From the NCBI GenBank assembly GCA_026261815.1, contig JAMPIT010000350.1, positions 930,001 through 994,000 on the forward strand: DNA of 64,000 nucleotides, written 5' to 3'. Source of the stretch: Monarcha castaneiventris obscurior (taxonomy: Eukaryota > Chordata > Aves > Passeriformes > Monarchidae). How positions within the stretch are numbered: the first letter of the stretch is position 1; each line of letters begins with the position of its first letter. Of this stretch, positions 10,801 to 23,080 are shown piece by piece. Under the pieces are notes generated by a model, which worked only from the letters and a program-made list of their open reading frames with translations, had not been told where the DNA came from and searched no databases. Position numbers and translations under genes: made by a program.

Positions 10801-13764
10801 CCAGTCTCATCCAACTTGCAATCCAGACAACAAGGAGCCTGCTGATGATGTAGTGAATGCTGCTGAAAAGGAACTTGGTTTGACATCTGATTGTTTCATG
10901 CAAAAAATCTCCACAGGTATGAGAGCAGCTTTAGACTCCAAGATACAAGATATCTAAAACCAGCTGAAAATATTAAGCAGTGGGGTTACGTGACTTCAGC
11001 TGATGTCCTCTCTCCTGTCTGGGAAGAATATTTCTGTTTCTTGTATCTAGAGAGGATAACTGAGCTACCCCACATTCCTCAAGAGTAAAAACAAATCTAG
11101 AAAACTCAGGGAAATGTTGAATTCTCTACAAAACCTCTGGGTGTGAAATCCTACAGGGGTTGAGACAGTGGAGAGAGTATGGAAAAGCACCCTAGAAATG
11201 GATTTAAAAGATCAGGGGACAAGTGTCTGTGCAAGAATGTGTGCCATGAGAGGAAATGGAAGTGATGCAGAGAAGGCAGAATGAGAGCCTGAACCCTTAA
11301 GGCGTTTTCTCAAGATTAGGCTGGATGATGGTTCCTACATTCACAAATGTAATAAAGCCAAATGCAATGAATGGATTTAATTGTTTGTCAGTGGTGCCAG
11401 GATGCTGTGCCTTTTAGTGCCACAGTACTTAACACCTGCTAAACGTGGCTGGTGTCACCTTAATGGGGTCAGCAAAGGCCCCTCTGTCCTGCAGGACCAC
11501 GGGGAACGCCAGAGCTGTTGTGGCACAGCCTGGTGTCAGGAGCCCTGCAGGCTCCTTTTTCCTTGCAGCTGGCTGAGGACACCAAAGGAAATATGTAATG
11601 TTGGAAAGACCCTCCAAGATGTGTGAACAGCATCTTCTTAGCGTGATATCACTGCTGGGACTCTGGATCAGGCAGAGGTTCAAGAGGAACAGAAGACAGC
11701 CCATGTTCTCCCCAGTCAAAGGAGGGCAAGGACAGAAGGGTTCAGGCAAGGCTGGTTGTCTTGTCTGTGACACTGAACGCAAAGAGAACACCATGAATAG
11801 ATGGTATTCAGACTATTTCTTGGGCAGAAGAGCTCTCTTTCCATCCACTGCCAATGCAAATGTTGTTAGAACAGTCTGTTCAGTCCTAAAAGGATTATGC
11901 AACCCAAGTAAGAAAAGTCCTGTTTCTCTAACTATCCTGCGGGTTTTTTTGCCAAAGGGCAGTGAGAAGAACAGGAAAAACGGTAAGTGAATTCCTTGCT
12001 GTTACGAGAATCCAACACCTAATAGGCCACACCATCTCATGCTGCTCTGAAGAGCAGGCATGACACTGAAAAAAGTATCCAGGTGCCCATTTATAAATCT
12101 GTGTAGCAAAGTTTAGGAAAACTTACCTGAACTGTCTTCAAAAAAACTTAAATTGTATTTGAACATTTGTCTTTATTGTTGGTTGATCTGGAATGTTTTG
12201 GTGATTTTTCTTGCTTACTTTTAGGAGGAATAATATTTGTGTTTGCAAACATACGGGCATAATAAATCCAATGGTCTAGATTATTTAAAACTAAACACAG
12301 AAAAAAACCTTGTTATTTCCTTAGGCTGGCAAATAAATGTCTGCCAGATTCAGAAATGAGTTCAGGTTTAACACTGTAGCTCTGAAATCTTGTATAATTA
12401 TTTCTCTCTTGATTTGTTTCCAGACAGACTGCCAGATCACCATACTGTGCAATTACTATTTCTAATTCTCTGTAGAAACCAACATTTTGGTGACTATTTA
12501 GAAATATTATCATAGAAGAACAAGTAAAATGCTGCTGAAAATGTCTTGATAACACCTTTTCTCTAACTTAATTATCCATGATTATGAACATTTAAATTTA
12601 TTGGTATAGCTAATCTAATATTTTATCATGGTCAGTGAATTACATTACATATTAGCTGGATACCACCTCCATGTCTGCAAAGTTTAATACAGATCATCAT
12701 TCTTTAATTCTGTAATCATCACTCTTTAATTACAACACTTTTAAAAGCAGAAACCTCTCTAATATCTATATTAATGTATGAAAAATAAATTAATCAATAA
12801 ATGATGGACAAGGAAACACAAGAAATAAATGCTTGGTTGACTTTACTATTCACTGTAATTTATGCACCTAGAGTTTGTCTAATGGCACTGTTATAATGAT
12901 ATTGGGATATTGTTATTGTGTTTTTTAACTTGACTTTGCTATAAAGAAAAAAATTGTGAATTACACTGTGCTGACTTCATATTGAGTCATGCATCTCATA
13001 GTTACTATAATTTTTTTGCTTAGGACATGTCATTTTAATCCATAAAAAGTTAATCTAATGATGAAATAAAGTTACCAAAGTAAATAATCTCTGTACTTTT
13101 TTCAAACCTTCAAACATTTTCAAATTTAATTTTCTAAGGAAAAATATGCTGCAAGATAAAGAACTAGAGGAACCACAAGTAAATGTCAAAAGATCCACAA
13201 GGATGGTGAACTGGTCCCCTGCTCAATTATTCTGCCATTATGAACTGAGTGTGAACTGATGGTAATTGAAGTGAGAAAGGCACTAAAACACTTTCCAAAG
13301 CACCATCTGCAATGAATCAGAGGAATGAAGATAAAATGACAAGGACATTTAATGACAGGATTGTGCCCCTGCCCGCCTTTCTGCTTAAAAAGGTCTGGCC
13401 AGATTCCAGTTAGAAATGATCCCAGCACAATGAGTATACCATTTCTGTGTCATGTGTAACTGGGTTTCACAGAGATATTTGAAGAATGCAGTTAAGCATC
13501 TCTTTGAAATCTGGACTGTTCCCAACCTTTCCAGTGCTCGTGATACTCTGAGTTGATCTCTTTTCCTCATATTTTTTCCACCCTCAAAAAAAAATCTGTA
13601 TAATTTGGGAGGCAGCATCGTTGGTAATGAATGCACATTGGTATTATGCCTCATAAGTAAATCAAGTGTATGCAGGATCATCCCAGGCATTTTTGCTCTT
13701 CCTCACAGCCCTCCCCATTCAGTCATCACCTAATCATATGCTCCCATAACACACCACAGACCCT
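10801..13764. other. Non-coding DNA; possible very decayed CR1 tail near 11597
   Basis: About 3 kb with no convincing gene. AATGTTGGAAAGACCCTCCA near 11597 resembles a minus-strand CR1 3' end, but the neighbouring sequence is too diverged for a firm call. Two larger frames, plus 11598-11990 (130 codons) and minus 11429-11794 (121 codons), overlap each other and lack known domains. The plus frame runs into a good donor, AAAACGGTAAGTGA, near 11979-11992. The stretch 12560-13130 is notably AT-rich. Confidence 0.45.
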
Positions 13765-15742
13765 CACCTGCATTCTCCAAGCTCGGGAGCAATGCATCCC
13801 AACAAAGAGAGAGTCAGGCAAAAATGCCAGGAGATCTGCAAGGATGAAAAAGGAGCTCCTGGACAAGTGCAGACACCAAAAGAAAACCTACAGAAGGTGG
13901 AAGTGAGGACAGGTAGCCTGGGAGGAATACAAAGAAATTGTCAGAACATTCAAGGATTAGGTTAGGAAAGCTAACACCCTGATAGAATTCAATCCAGCCA
14001 GGGACATCAAGGGCAACAAGAAAAGCTTTTATAGGAATGTTGCTGATAAAAGGAAGACTAGGGAAAATATAGGGCCCCTCTAAAAGGAAATGGGAGACCT
14101 GATTACTTGGGATACAAAGAAGGTTGATGTACTCAACAATTTTTTTGCCTTGGTCTTCACTGACAGGTGCTCCAGCCACACCATCCATGTGTCAGAAGGC
14201 AAAGGCAGGTATTGGGAGAATGAAGAACCACCTGCTGTGGGAAAAGATCAGGTTCAAGGACATCTAAGGAACCTGAAAGTGACCAAGTCCATGGGGCTCG
14301 ATGAGGTGCATCTGTGAATCCTGAGACAGCTGGCAGTAGAAGTGGCTGAGTATGCATCATACCACAACAGTCCAGTGAAATTCCCACTGGCTGGAAAAGT
14401 GGACATACAACCCCCATTTTTAAAAAGGAAAACACGGATGTCCCAGGGAACTGCAGGCTACTTAGTCTCACCTGAATACCCAGAAAGACCATGGAGCAAA
14501 TCATTCTGGAAACTGTGCTAATGCAAATGAAAATTAAGGAGGTGACTGGTGACAGCCAACATGGCTTTACTAAGGGCAAAATGTGCCTGGCAAATCTGGT
14601 GGCCTTCTGCAACAGGGTGACAGAGTTGGTGGATAAGGGAAGAGCAACTGATGTCATATACCTGGATTTGTGCAAATTGACACTGCTCCACATGACATCC
14701 TTGTCTCTAAACAGGCGGATTGACCACTCTGTAGGTAAGGAGCTGACCATATGGTGTACTCAAAGAGCTGTGGCTCAATGTCCACGTGAAGAACAGTGAG
14801 GAGTGGTGTTCCTCAGGGGTCAGCATGGAAACCAGGGCCATTCAACCTCTTTGTCAGTGACATGGACAGATGCACTGAGTGCACCCTCAGCAAATTTGCT
14901 GACACCAAGCAGTGCAGTGCTGTCAACATGCTGGAGGGAAGGGATGCCTTCCACAGGACAGGCTTGAGAGGTGGGTCCCTGTGAATGTCATGATATCCAA
15001 CAAGGCCAAGTGCAAGGACCTGCAGCTGGGCTGGAATATCCCAAAGTACAAATACAGGCTGGGCAGAGAATGGATTGAGAGCAGCACTGAGGAGAAAGAC
15101 AGCAGGGTGTTGGTTGATGAGAAACTCAATGTGACCTGTCAGTGTGTGCTTGCAGCCAAGAAAGCCAATGGTCTGCATCCAAAGCAGCGTGAGCAGCAGG
15201 GCCAGGGAGGGGATTCTGCTCCCTTGAGCTCCCTTGAACTCCCTCTGCTCTGCTGAGACCCCACCTAAAGTGCTGCATCCAGCTCTGGGGCTCTCAACAA
15301 AAGAAAAAGATTGACCTTTTAGAGCTAGCCCAAAGGAGGGCTACTATGAAGACAGGCTGAGAGAGCTGGGGTTGTTCAACCTTAACAAAGAGAAGACTGG
15401 AGAGACCTGAGAGCAGCCTTCCAGCACCTGAAGTGGGCTACAAGAGAGTGGGAGAGGAACTTTTCGTGTAGGCATGTAATGACAGGACAAGGGGAATGGC
15501 TTCAAATTGAAAGATTTAGATTAGATGTTAGGAAGATATTATTCCCTGTGAGGGCGGTGAGGCACTGGAACAGGCTGCCCAGAGAAGCTGTGAATGCCCC
15601 ATCCCTGGAAGTGTTCCAGGCCAGGTAGGTTGGGGATTTAAACAACCCGATCAAGTGGAAGGTGTTTCTGCCCATGGCAGTGGAGATGGAAAGAAATAAT
15701 CACTAAGGTACCCTCTGACCCAATCCATTCTAGGATTCTATG
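13765..15742 (+). pseudogene. CR1 LINE copy with broken reverse transcriptase frame
   Basis: This is the longest element in the window, about 2 kb, running from the linker between endonuclease and reverse transcriptase through to the 3' end. In full copies the product nicks DNA and copies CR1 RNA at the nick. Recognisable pieces appear in several frames: [11 protein letters not shown] (about 14046), a block containing [11 protein letters not shown] (about 14548-14580), [20 protein letters not shown] (about 14802), and WIESSTEEKD followed by VLVDEKLNV (about 15070-15130). Internal stops and frameshifts separate them. The catalytic FADD motif is reduced to FAD-T at 14895-14906, one aspartate codon lost, and the motif after YLDLCK is disrupted. 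The 3' end reads ATTCTAGGATTCTATGA. The endonuclease region is absent. It is therefore dead. The left boundary is approximate (within about 50 bases). Confidence 0.93.
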
Positions 15743-16379
15743 AAATAAGGAGTTCCAAAAGACGGAATCCCTTTTGAAAGTAAGTTCTTCCAATGTTCAG
15801 TTACTTTTACTGCTAAAAATACACTTCTTATTTATAATCCTTTGATTTTTTTTTTTTTCTGCAAAGCTTCTTTCTCATGAAATTTCAGGTCATGATCCAT
15901 TAATCTCTAAATGAACCAATTCTCACATAAAAACTTAATTAAATTTTTCATGTTTTCCAGACTTTCAGGCTTTCTTGTACCTTTTCTCTGGTGTGGGCAA
16001 AGATCTGAAGAAGATATCATACATTGCTAGAATAATAAAATACTGTGAAAAGCCAGAAGCGATAGCTAGAAGCAATGGTATAATGTTGATAAAACTGTGA
16101 TTCAAAAAAAGACAGTTGAAAAATTCTTTTTATCTTGAATAGATTTTGGATTATATTTAACAGAAACCTCACATTTAAATAATAAAACCAATAATTCCGT
16201 GATCATAAGTGAAATAGAATTTCATATACATCATATTGATTCCACTCTGTCTGTTATCTGATTACTGAAAATTAGAAAACATTTATAATCCTTTGCTGAC
16301 AGAGAGTAAGAAAATGAAATTATTTCACATCATGGGAGGATGCAGTCCAGCTGGTGAGATCAGACTATACAAGATGATG
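15743..16379. other. Non-coding DNA, no feature seen
   Basis: AT-rich sequence between two CR1 pieces, with a short T run near 15848. No frame above 60 codons and no recognisable repeat. Confidence 0.6.
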
Positions 16380-16422
16380 GAATCATAGACTATGCTAAGT
16401 TGGAAGGCATCTGTTAAAGAGA
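16380..16422 (-). mobile_element. CR1 LINE, short 3'-end fragment
   Basis: GAATCATAGACTATGCTAAG followed by TTGGAAGGCATCTGTTAAAG is the reverse complement of a CR1 tail of the type with AACTCAGCATATTCTATGA-like wording. Only about 43 bp are recognisable; the right boundary is uncertain. Confidence 0.7.
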
Positions 16423-18380
16423 TGAAGTATTTGATCTGCAGTTACCACATTGCATGGACGTTCCTGCATAAAAAGGTTTTGGCTTCCCATCGAAGCTGAA
16501 AATATTTATGGGTTTGCAACTCAGTTTTTCCAACAACAGTCTAAGATTTTTATGTTCCCATAGGTATATTTTATGAGAAATTTGTTTTGTTTGAACTACC
16601 TTCCCCCCTCCCTGATTGTCTGTTCACAACACTTACAACATAAATTTTTTATCTTCTGTTTTCTGAGTTAGTTCTGAATGAACACATCTGAAAGTTACTG
16701 TATGAAATGGAGGACATGGAATTAAATTTTTACAGCAGTACAGGTTTTCACTGTTAATTGAAAGATGCAAATTGTGTCTCTCTTAACCTTTCTGGATTTT
16801 TTTTCTTTTTGAGTAGGAAGCAGATCAAAAATTGAGACAATTCAGTTGCATTAGAAATACATTAAACATATTGAAAATATGTGGTACATACAAGACACAC
16901 AATCTGTATCATATTGGAATCAATTTGACCTTTGTTAGCCTTTTCAGTTGAAAGACTCACAGCAAAAGGAAAGAAATATGCAAGGCTTTATTTCAGAGCC
17001 CTCTGAAGACACTAGGACATTTACCAGGCTAAAGTGAGAAGAGATTAGATTTTTAAACTATTCCATTTCTACCAGTACTTTAGGAAAGTGAAGTGTATTT
17101 CCATTTTAAGAAGCCACCTGTCATGCCATGCATAATCAGTGCTAAGGGTGAGATTAGCATGGGTTTTTTCACAGTAAATTCAGAAAATACTGGCTGCTGG
17201 AGAAGACCAAAAGTATTTCTAATTTTCAGCAAATTCATCGACCAGTTCTGGATGAAAAGGAAAAAGTTTTGAAATAGTTTAAAACATTTTGATTTCAGTA
17301 TTTTTAAATTATCCGAGGACTTTTTTTTAAAACAGTGAAATTATTTTTTTGTTTGTTTGTTTTCTCAATTACAGAAAAGGAGAATTTGCTAGAGCAGGAG
17401 AGAAATGTGATGAAGGTAAATAGGAATGTGCAATGCAGCTGCAAATGACAAGACAGAATAAAAAATGTTTGAACAAGCAAGAAAGCACTCTCCAGTTCAG
17501 GAAAAGGGTGCTGAGTCTTAGCCTGTGTAGGTGAGCAGAGCCTGGGAAGCCTCCTGCCCACCTCTCCCCACTGCCCTGCCCATGGCATTTGGCAGGACCT
17601 CTTTCCAAGTGATGTATGGAAATATCAGGGGTAAGGAATGGTGATGCAGAACAGAGACAGGCACACATTTGGCTCTGCTCTGTGCCACAAACAGCAGATC
17701 TTTGAGACACTGCAGCTCCCCAGCAATCCCTGCTACAGGACATGCATGAATGGTCCTTGCTATAGGATGTGCATAAAGCCACATGCAAACATGAGCAAGT
17801 AAGGTAGTAATTATTTGAAATACAGGCTGCCTTTATGGTCTCATGAGCTCCTCAAGGGGAAAAAACCTTAAAATTACAGCAGTCAAAACTATGTATGAAA
17901 TAAGCACATTTTTCCACATTCACATTCTGTATTTCTGCACCCGTATTGATATTCTGTATTGATAAATGAATTTATGTAGTTGATTTCACAAAGACAGTCT
18001 GTATATCACTAACATCTGTGCACCAAAACTTTTAAAAAGTATCAGAAAAAAGTTGGCATTTAAAAACATTCTAAAAATGTGACTGAGTATTCCAGGCTCT
18101 TAAAATTTTTTTATCATATTAGATTTTCATTAGAATTCAGTGTAGGGTAAGTAGGGTGAATTTCCAAACCTTAAAAGATCAGGCAAAAGAAAAAATGATA
18201 GCAAGTATATCCTTATTAAAGCAATATCACATCCAGAAGAAACATGTCATTTTAGGTCTTCCAAATACTTTGAAAAGAATAAAATGTGGTTTGGAAAGAA
18301 GTGTGGTATGCTTTGAAATTCCAGCTGAAAAACCAGGGAAGACCTATTTGTTTTCTTTTGTCTTTTCATACAGCCCTTCT

Positions 18381-18383
<3 letters not shown>
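16423..18383. other. Non-coding DNA, no recognised gene
   Basis: A 139-codon minus frame at 17369-17788 is the longest here. It is rich in Cys, Ser and His without any recognisable pattern and overlaps two other minus frames, so I read it as chance. No RNA gene or promoter is evident. Confidence 0.5.

Positions 18384-18419
<36 letters not shown>
18384..18419. repeat. Uninterrupted run of 36 T
   Basis: The longest homopolymer in the window. It could be the poly(A) tail of a minus-strand retrocopy or simple slippage. On the minus strand the bases before it (18420-18560) show no AATAAA close to the tail and no sequence that I recognise. Homopolymers of this length are also prone to assembly and read-length error. 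Confidence 0.85.
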
Positions 18420-18421
<2 letters not shown>

Positions 18422-19358
18422 CTGTAAAGCATTTTCAGACCATTTTGTATGACAGGTTGAATATACATCATTATTTTTGTTGCTAGGACAAATGAGATAG
18501 TAGTAAATGTTTTGTCTACAATGAGGAAACTGCTATAACTGCTATCAATTTATGTGGGATATGCAATAAAGCCATGGGCAAGCACGTGGTATTGTGGGGT
18601 GGGGATTAGCTGCTTTTGGTGTTGACTGACAGAAGAAACAAAACTAAGATTTTTATGGGGGAAAGCAGTTCTTTACAGATTTCACTTTGCGTCAGTGGCA
18701 GACTTGTTGCAACAGATATCTGAGCATGACATGCAGGTGGTAAATCACTAAGTCACACTTAGTTGTCAATGGGTTTGTGCTTTTAAGTCACCAAGGGCTC
18801 TGAAATTTCAGAGATAATACTTACTTAGGGATGATCTGCAGCACTAGAAGTGAGGGGGGAGACACCCTCATCCCCCTGACATCTGGACCATGATAAGACT
18901 GAAGGAATCCCTGAGGTCAAACTTGGCCCAAAGAATCTCTTCAAACACCTGCATCTTGAAAGGAATTTTCCATCCTTTCAGCTCCCACTTTTCTGCCAAG
19001 GAAGTACAATAAATGTAGGAACATAATTCAATGCAATCTTTTCTTAAAGCTATGCATATCTTTCTGTCTCTCTAGTCTTTCCCAGGGTTAAAAATATGAG
19101 AGACTAAAATACACAGAGCAAGTACATGGTGATCCTTCCCAGCTTCTGGACGTTGATGGTTGGGGGCCTTTCTGCATTAAGATTGCATTCAAGGTGCTAC
19201 AGTTAATGGCTATGAAGAGATTTATTTCTGAATAATTCAAAGAATTCCTTTTGAATCCATGTGTACATTTTTCCTTGACACCATCTGGGAACAAAAAATT
19301 CTGTGTTGTATTCTGAGCTGTGTAAAAATATATATTTTTAATTTAAAATGTACCTTCA
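18420..19358. other. Non-coding DNA, no feature seen
   Basis: No frame above 70 codons, no repeat and no recognisable transposon. The sequence is unremarkable. Confidence 0.55.
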
Positions 19359-19508
19359 GGTGATGGAATCCCTGTCCCTAGAGGTGTTTAAGGAAAGACT
19401 GGCTATTGGCACTCAGTGCCATGGTCTATTTGGCATGCTGGTGTTCAGTCGTATGTTGAACTTGATGATCTCAGAGGTGTTTTCCAACCTAATTAACTCT
19501 GTGATTCA
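19359..19508 (+). mobile_element. CR1 LINE, 3'-end copy
   Basis: GTGATGGAATCCCTGTCCCT, then GGTGTTTAAGGAAAGACTGG, then GCACTCAGTGCCATGGTCTA, ending with TTTTCCAACCTAATTAACTC and TGTGATTC. This is the CR1 subfamily whose 3' UTR carries the GGCACTCAGTGCCATGGTCT block. About 150 bp remain. The terminal repeat is reduced to one diverged unit. Confidence 0.92.
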
Positions 19509-19870
19509 AATTTTACAGAGTGCCTCTAAAGCTCATGTGAAAAAGGTGAGTATTTCCCTTTTTTCCATATCCTCCATATTAGTTATGATTTTATGTTTCT
19601 CTCTTGTAACCCTCTTCTTCTTTCCTTTTTCAAGTAGAGAAGCACTTTCTCTAATTTTTTTTTTTTTCCTCAGCAGGTTTTCGCTGCCAGGAAGCAACTC
19701 CATATATATTAGCTTGTGACATTTTCCTTTATCTTTTTCAATTGTGCTATGCCCTTCTGTGCAGTGATCAGAACAAGAGTACATCAGAGATCAACATGAT
19801 AGCATAATATTTTTTTTCTATTTATCAGTTCCTTTCTTAGTCCTTTCTAATACTCTGATTTACATTTCTG
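19509..19870. other. Non-coding DNA next to the CR1 tail
   Basis: A possible 27-base microexon frame lies at 19519-19545: TTTTACAG precedes it and GTGAGT follows it. Its acceptor tract is formed at the CR1 end. With no transcript evidence I leave it as an observation. The remainder is pyrimidine-rich and non-coding. Confidence 0.35.
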
Positions 19871-19897
19871 CCCCCCTCCTCCTCCCCCTCCCCCTTC
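19871..19897. repeat. Pure pyrimidine tract
   Basis: Twenty-seven consecutive C/T residues, mostly blocks of CCCCCT and CCT. Low-complexity DNA with no gene attached. Confidence 0.8.
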
Positions 19898-22800
19898 ACT
19901 GATCACTGAGCTAGTGGCTATTTTGGGGAAACAACCACAGGGACTTCAAGAATTTTCTCCTTAGTAGACATAATTTCTACCCTATCACTGTATATTTATC
20001 ATTAAATATGTTCTGGCCTATGAGCCTTGCATGCTCAGTTTGCATGCAATGACCTTTATCTCCATCTTCCATTTTAGTGTTAAATCTGTTAGGATTATGA
20101 TATTCTGATGGACCTTTGAAATAAACTTTAGATTTGACTGTGTCAAATAATTTTGTCAGAAGATTTTTCTACCTCATTATTCTCCCAGTTTTATATTTAT
20201 ACTTTCATTTTGAGTATGCTGAAGATAATTTTGTAGCTCTGTAATCCTTCCAACATGAAAATCACTTTCTTACCTCTATCCTTAATTTCCTACATCTCAG
20301 AAAACTATTGCTCATAAAGGATGTTTTTTGTCCTCTCACAAAACTACCTCATACCCACCTCCAACATGAGACACCCAGATACCCAGCTTAGGACAATCTC
20401 CTTTGCTAATGCCTTTGTTCACAGGAAAAGTAAAATAAAAACATGTCATCAACAACAAGAAATGCAGATACAAGTTCAAAATCTGCCTAGGCTTTTTAAA
20501 ATTATTTTAAAGAGGATAGACTCTTCCATCCATTAGCTTACAATTGATAGCTGTCTAATGAGATTGTAGACAAAATGAGGCAAAGAAATTGCTTTTTCTA
20601 GAGCAACAAAAGTTATGTTAAAGAGGACAAAGTATGTGACATGCTACCTATACATATTATACTTCTTGCTGAATTAAAACTAGGCATTTATCAAAACCGA
20701 GTTCTCATCTGCTTGAAAGAATGCTTTAAGTAGAGCAGGTAAGCAGTGTGTGGAAATGGATGAGGAAAATGAAAACTAAATTATTCATCACAAATCTCTT
20801 AGTCTTAAAGAGACAAAAAATCTGCATGGCACAGTTTCTTGTTATTATGGCACCTGGTTATATTTCCCCATTTGCCACTCATTTACTTTTGCAATTAACT
20901 CCTTGTAGTGGCTGGATTGGGTAAAGTCTGAGCTCTGATAAAAGAGACAGAGGATCAGGATGACAATAAAGCAGCTGTGTTAGTCTGTGTCTGCACTGCC
21001 TTAAATTGTCAGGTATTGGCTTATCTGGTTAACAGGGACTGTACCAGCAGCACAATGGTGGTATCAATGATAGGATTTCTAATGCTGGTTCAAAAAATTA
21101 ACCTCAGGGAAAGTGTGTATCCATTTGTCTGAATGGTAGTGCTCAGTAAGGCAGTGAGAAGGGATGTAAAATATGCTTTGCCCTACATTTGCAAATAGTT
21201 CTCAGTTCTCATCTTATATGAATGATATCTGTAATTAGAAAAGAGACAGCAAGGTATTTTCTGCCCAAAATTACACAAAACGTGCACCTGCCACAGGAAA
21301 AAAATTCTCAGCTCATGTGGTCTACACTAAATCAGAACCAAAGTACCTTATTTCTTTATAAATTATGCATAATTAACCGGCAATGACTGAATTACCTCAG
21401 GATTGATATCAGTGATATAGCAGACAAATTGCACTACTAAACACAAAACATCAGCAAACACCTGCACAATTCTAATCACCCTTGTACAGCTAACCTGGGA
21501 CAGTTTTGGTTGCACACACACACTTTTTGTGCACACCTACCCGCTTTTTGGATTACAAGTTCACAGAATAGGACAAAGCACACATCAGTGTGCACACACC
21601 AGTCAGGATGGTCCCTGGGCTCAAATGCCCATCTCCCAGGTGTGGGTAGCTTCCTGTGCTGTCACTCGGCATGGTTTTCAAGAGTAGGGGCTGTGTGGGC
21701 ATCCCTACACAAATCTTTATTGTCTTGCTGCAGCCTTTCCCTGAGTCATACCACACCACTGAGATGCTGACATGCGCCCACTGGCATGCAGAAATATGGA
21801 TTTATAGATATATAAAAAGAAGAGAAGTGTTTCAACAATGACACTTTCGCACAAACTGGTCTGTTTCTCATAGGAGCTTCAAAACAGAATTCTTTGCTAG
21901 GGAATTCCTATCAGAAATCTTGGGAAACTTGTAAAAATTCCTTATATTGCAGCTGTCTGGTTTAGTCATTGTCATAGTGTTTCACTACTAACAGTCCCAT
22001 TAAATAGTAAAGAGAGCAGAAAGATGGTTTTGTGGGCTTGAAAAACTATTTATTCAGTTTGCTTTATATTTGAATTTATATAAAAAAAGAAGAAATAATA
22101 CATTTTAAAAATTAACTAAAAATAAAGCCTTTGAAAGTACGGCTGCACACAATGTGATTTGGAGCTAACCGTGCCACTCCCTGTGAACCAAGGCTTCACC
22201 AAAATAGACTGGAGAGCATGGTCTGACATGTTTGCACAGTGCATGGCCAGTCCAATGCTTTCTGCTTTCAACAGAAGCCAGGAGAGTTAGGCAGAGCTTT
22301 TAAAATGCCTTAAGGCATGGAAATATGAAACAGTAATGGTAAACTGTAAAATGATTGACTTCTGTGGCTTAGTGGTAGCTGGAATTACAAGCACACAGAA
22401 TATTCTTCACTTCTGGTGATGCAGGTGACGTGGCACATCCTGACCAACACCCTGCTCTGCAGGCAGCTGCCTCACTACCTCTGCCCCACTGAGTTGTTTG
22501 AGTTTGGGTGTGTTTGGGGTTTATTTTAGACTATTTTTAAGCTATTTGGGGATGATTGATTTCACAAAGACACATACTCAGGAGTATTCATACTGTTTGC
22601 TAGAGCACCTGACAACAGGGCTGACACTAGGCGGCTACAGGACAGAGCTTTTCCAGTGGGAAAAGCTTCCACTTACCCCCTGGAGTGGCCTGACGTGAAA
22701 CCATGGGTTTGCCAGGGAGCAAGACGGCTGCTGGTGGCCAAAGGGCCCTGTAAGAGTCTGTGCTAGGCTGAAAGCTGTGGAGAGGAATTTCCCAATCTCT

Positions 22801-23080
22801 TTATTCATCATTTGTGTTTAAAACGGATAAACAGTTGAAGAAAAGGGTTTAGTTGTGATGGCAGCTACACTGGTATAGGTCAGTGTGAAGCAGTGGAGTT
22901 ACCCCATCATGTCAGGGCTAGTAAGACTGGGCTCAGGCAAAAGAAAGAGGGGAAGACACAGATTCCCTCTGTATCCTTATTTCAACTGTGCTTCATTTTA
23001 GCAACTGCGTTTGCTTCCTCCATATCATAAATATTTTATATTCTTTCAGTCGCTGAGTTCATCATTTAAACAGGAAGGCA
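19898..23080. other. Non-coding DNA, no recognised gene
   Basis: About 3.2 kb with open frames of at most 86 codons, several overlapping on opposite strands (21510-21841). No transposon, RNA gene or tandem array is recognised. GC content rises towards the CpG-rich block that follows. Confidence 0.5.

Noticed and set aside
14157..14750. 197-codon minus-strand frame, the longest in the window
   Set aside because: It is antisense to the CR1 reverse transcriptase remnant on the plus strand and has no domain of its own.
18156..18486. Two frames with long phenylalanine runs
   Set aside because: Caused by the 36-base T run.
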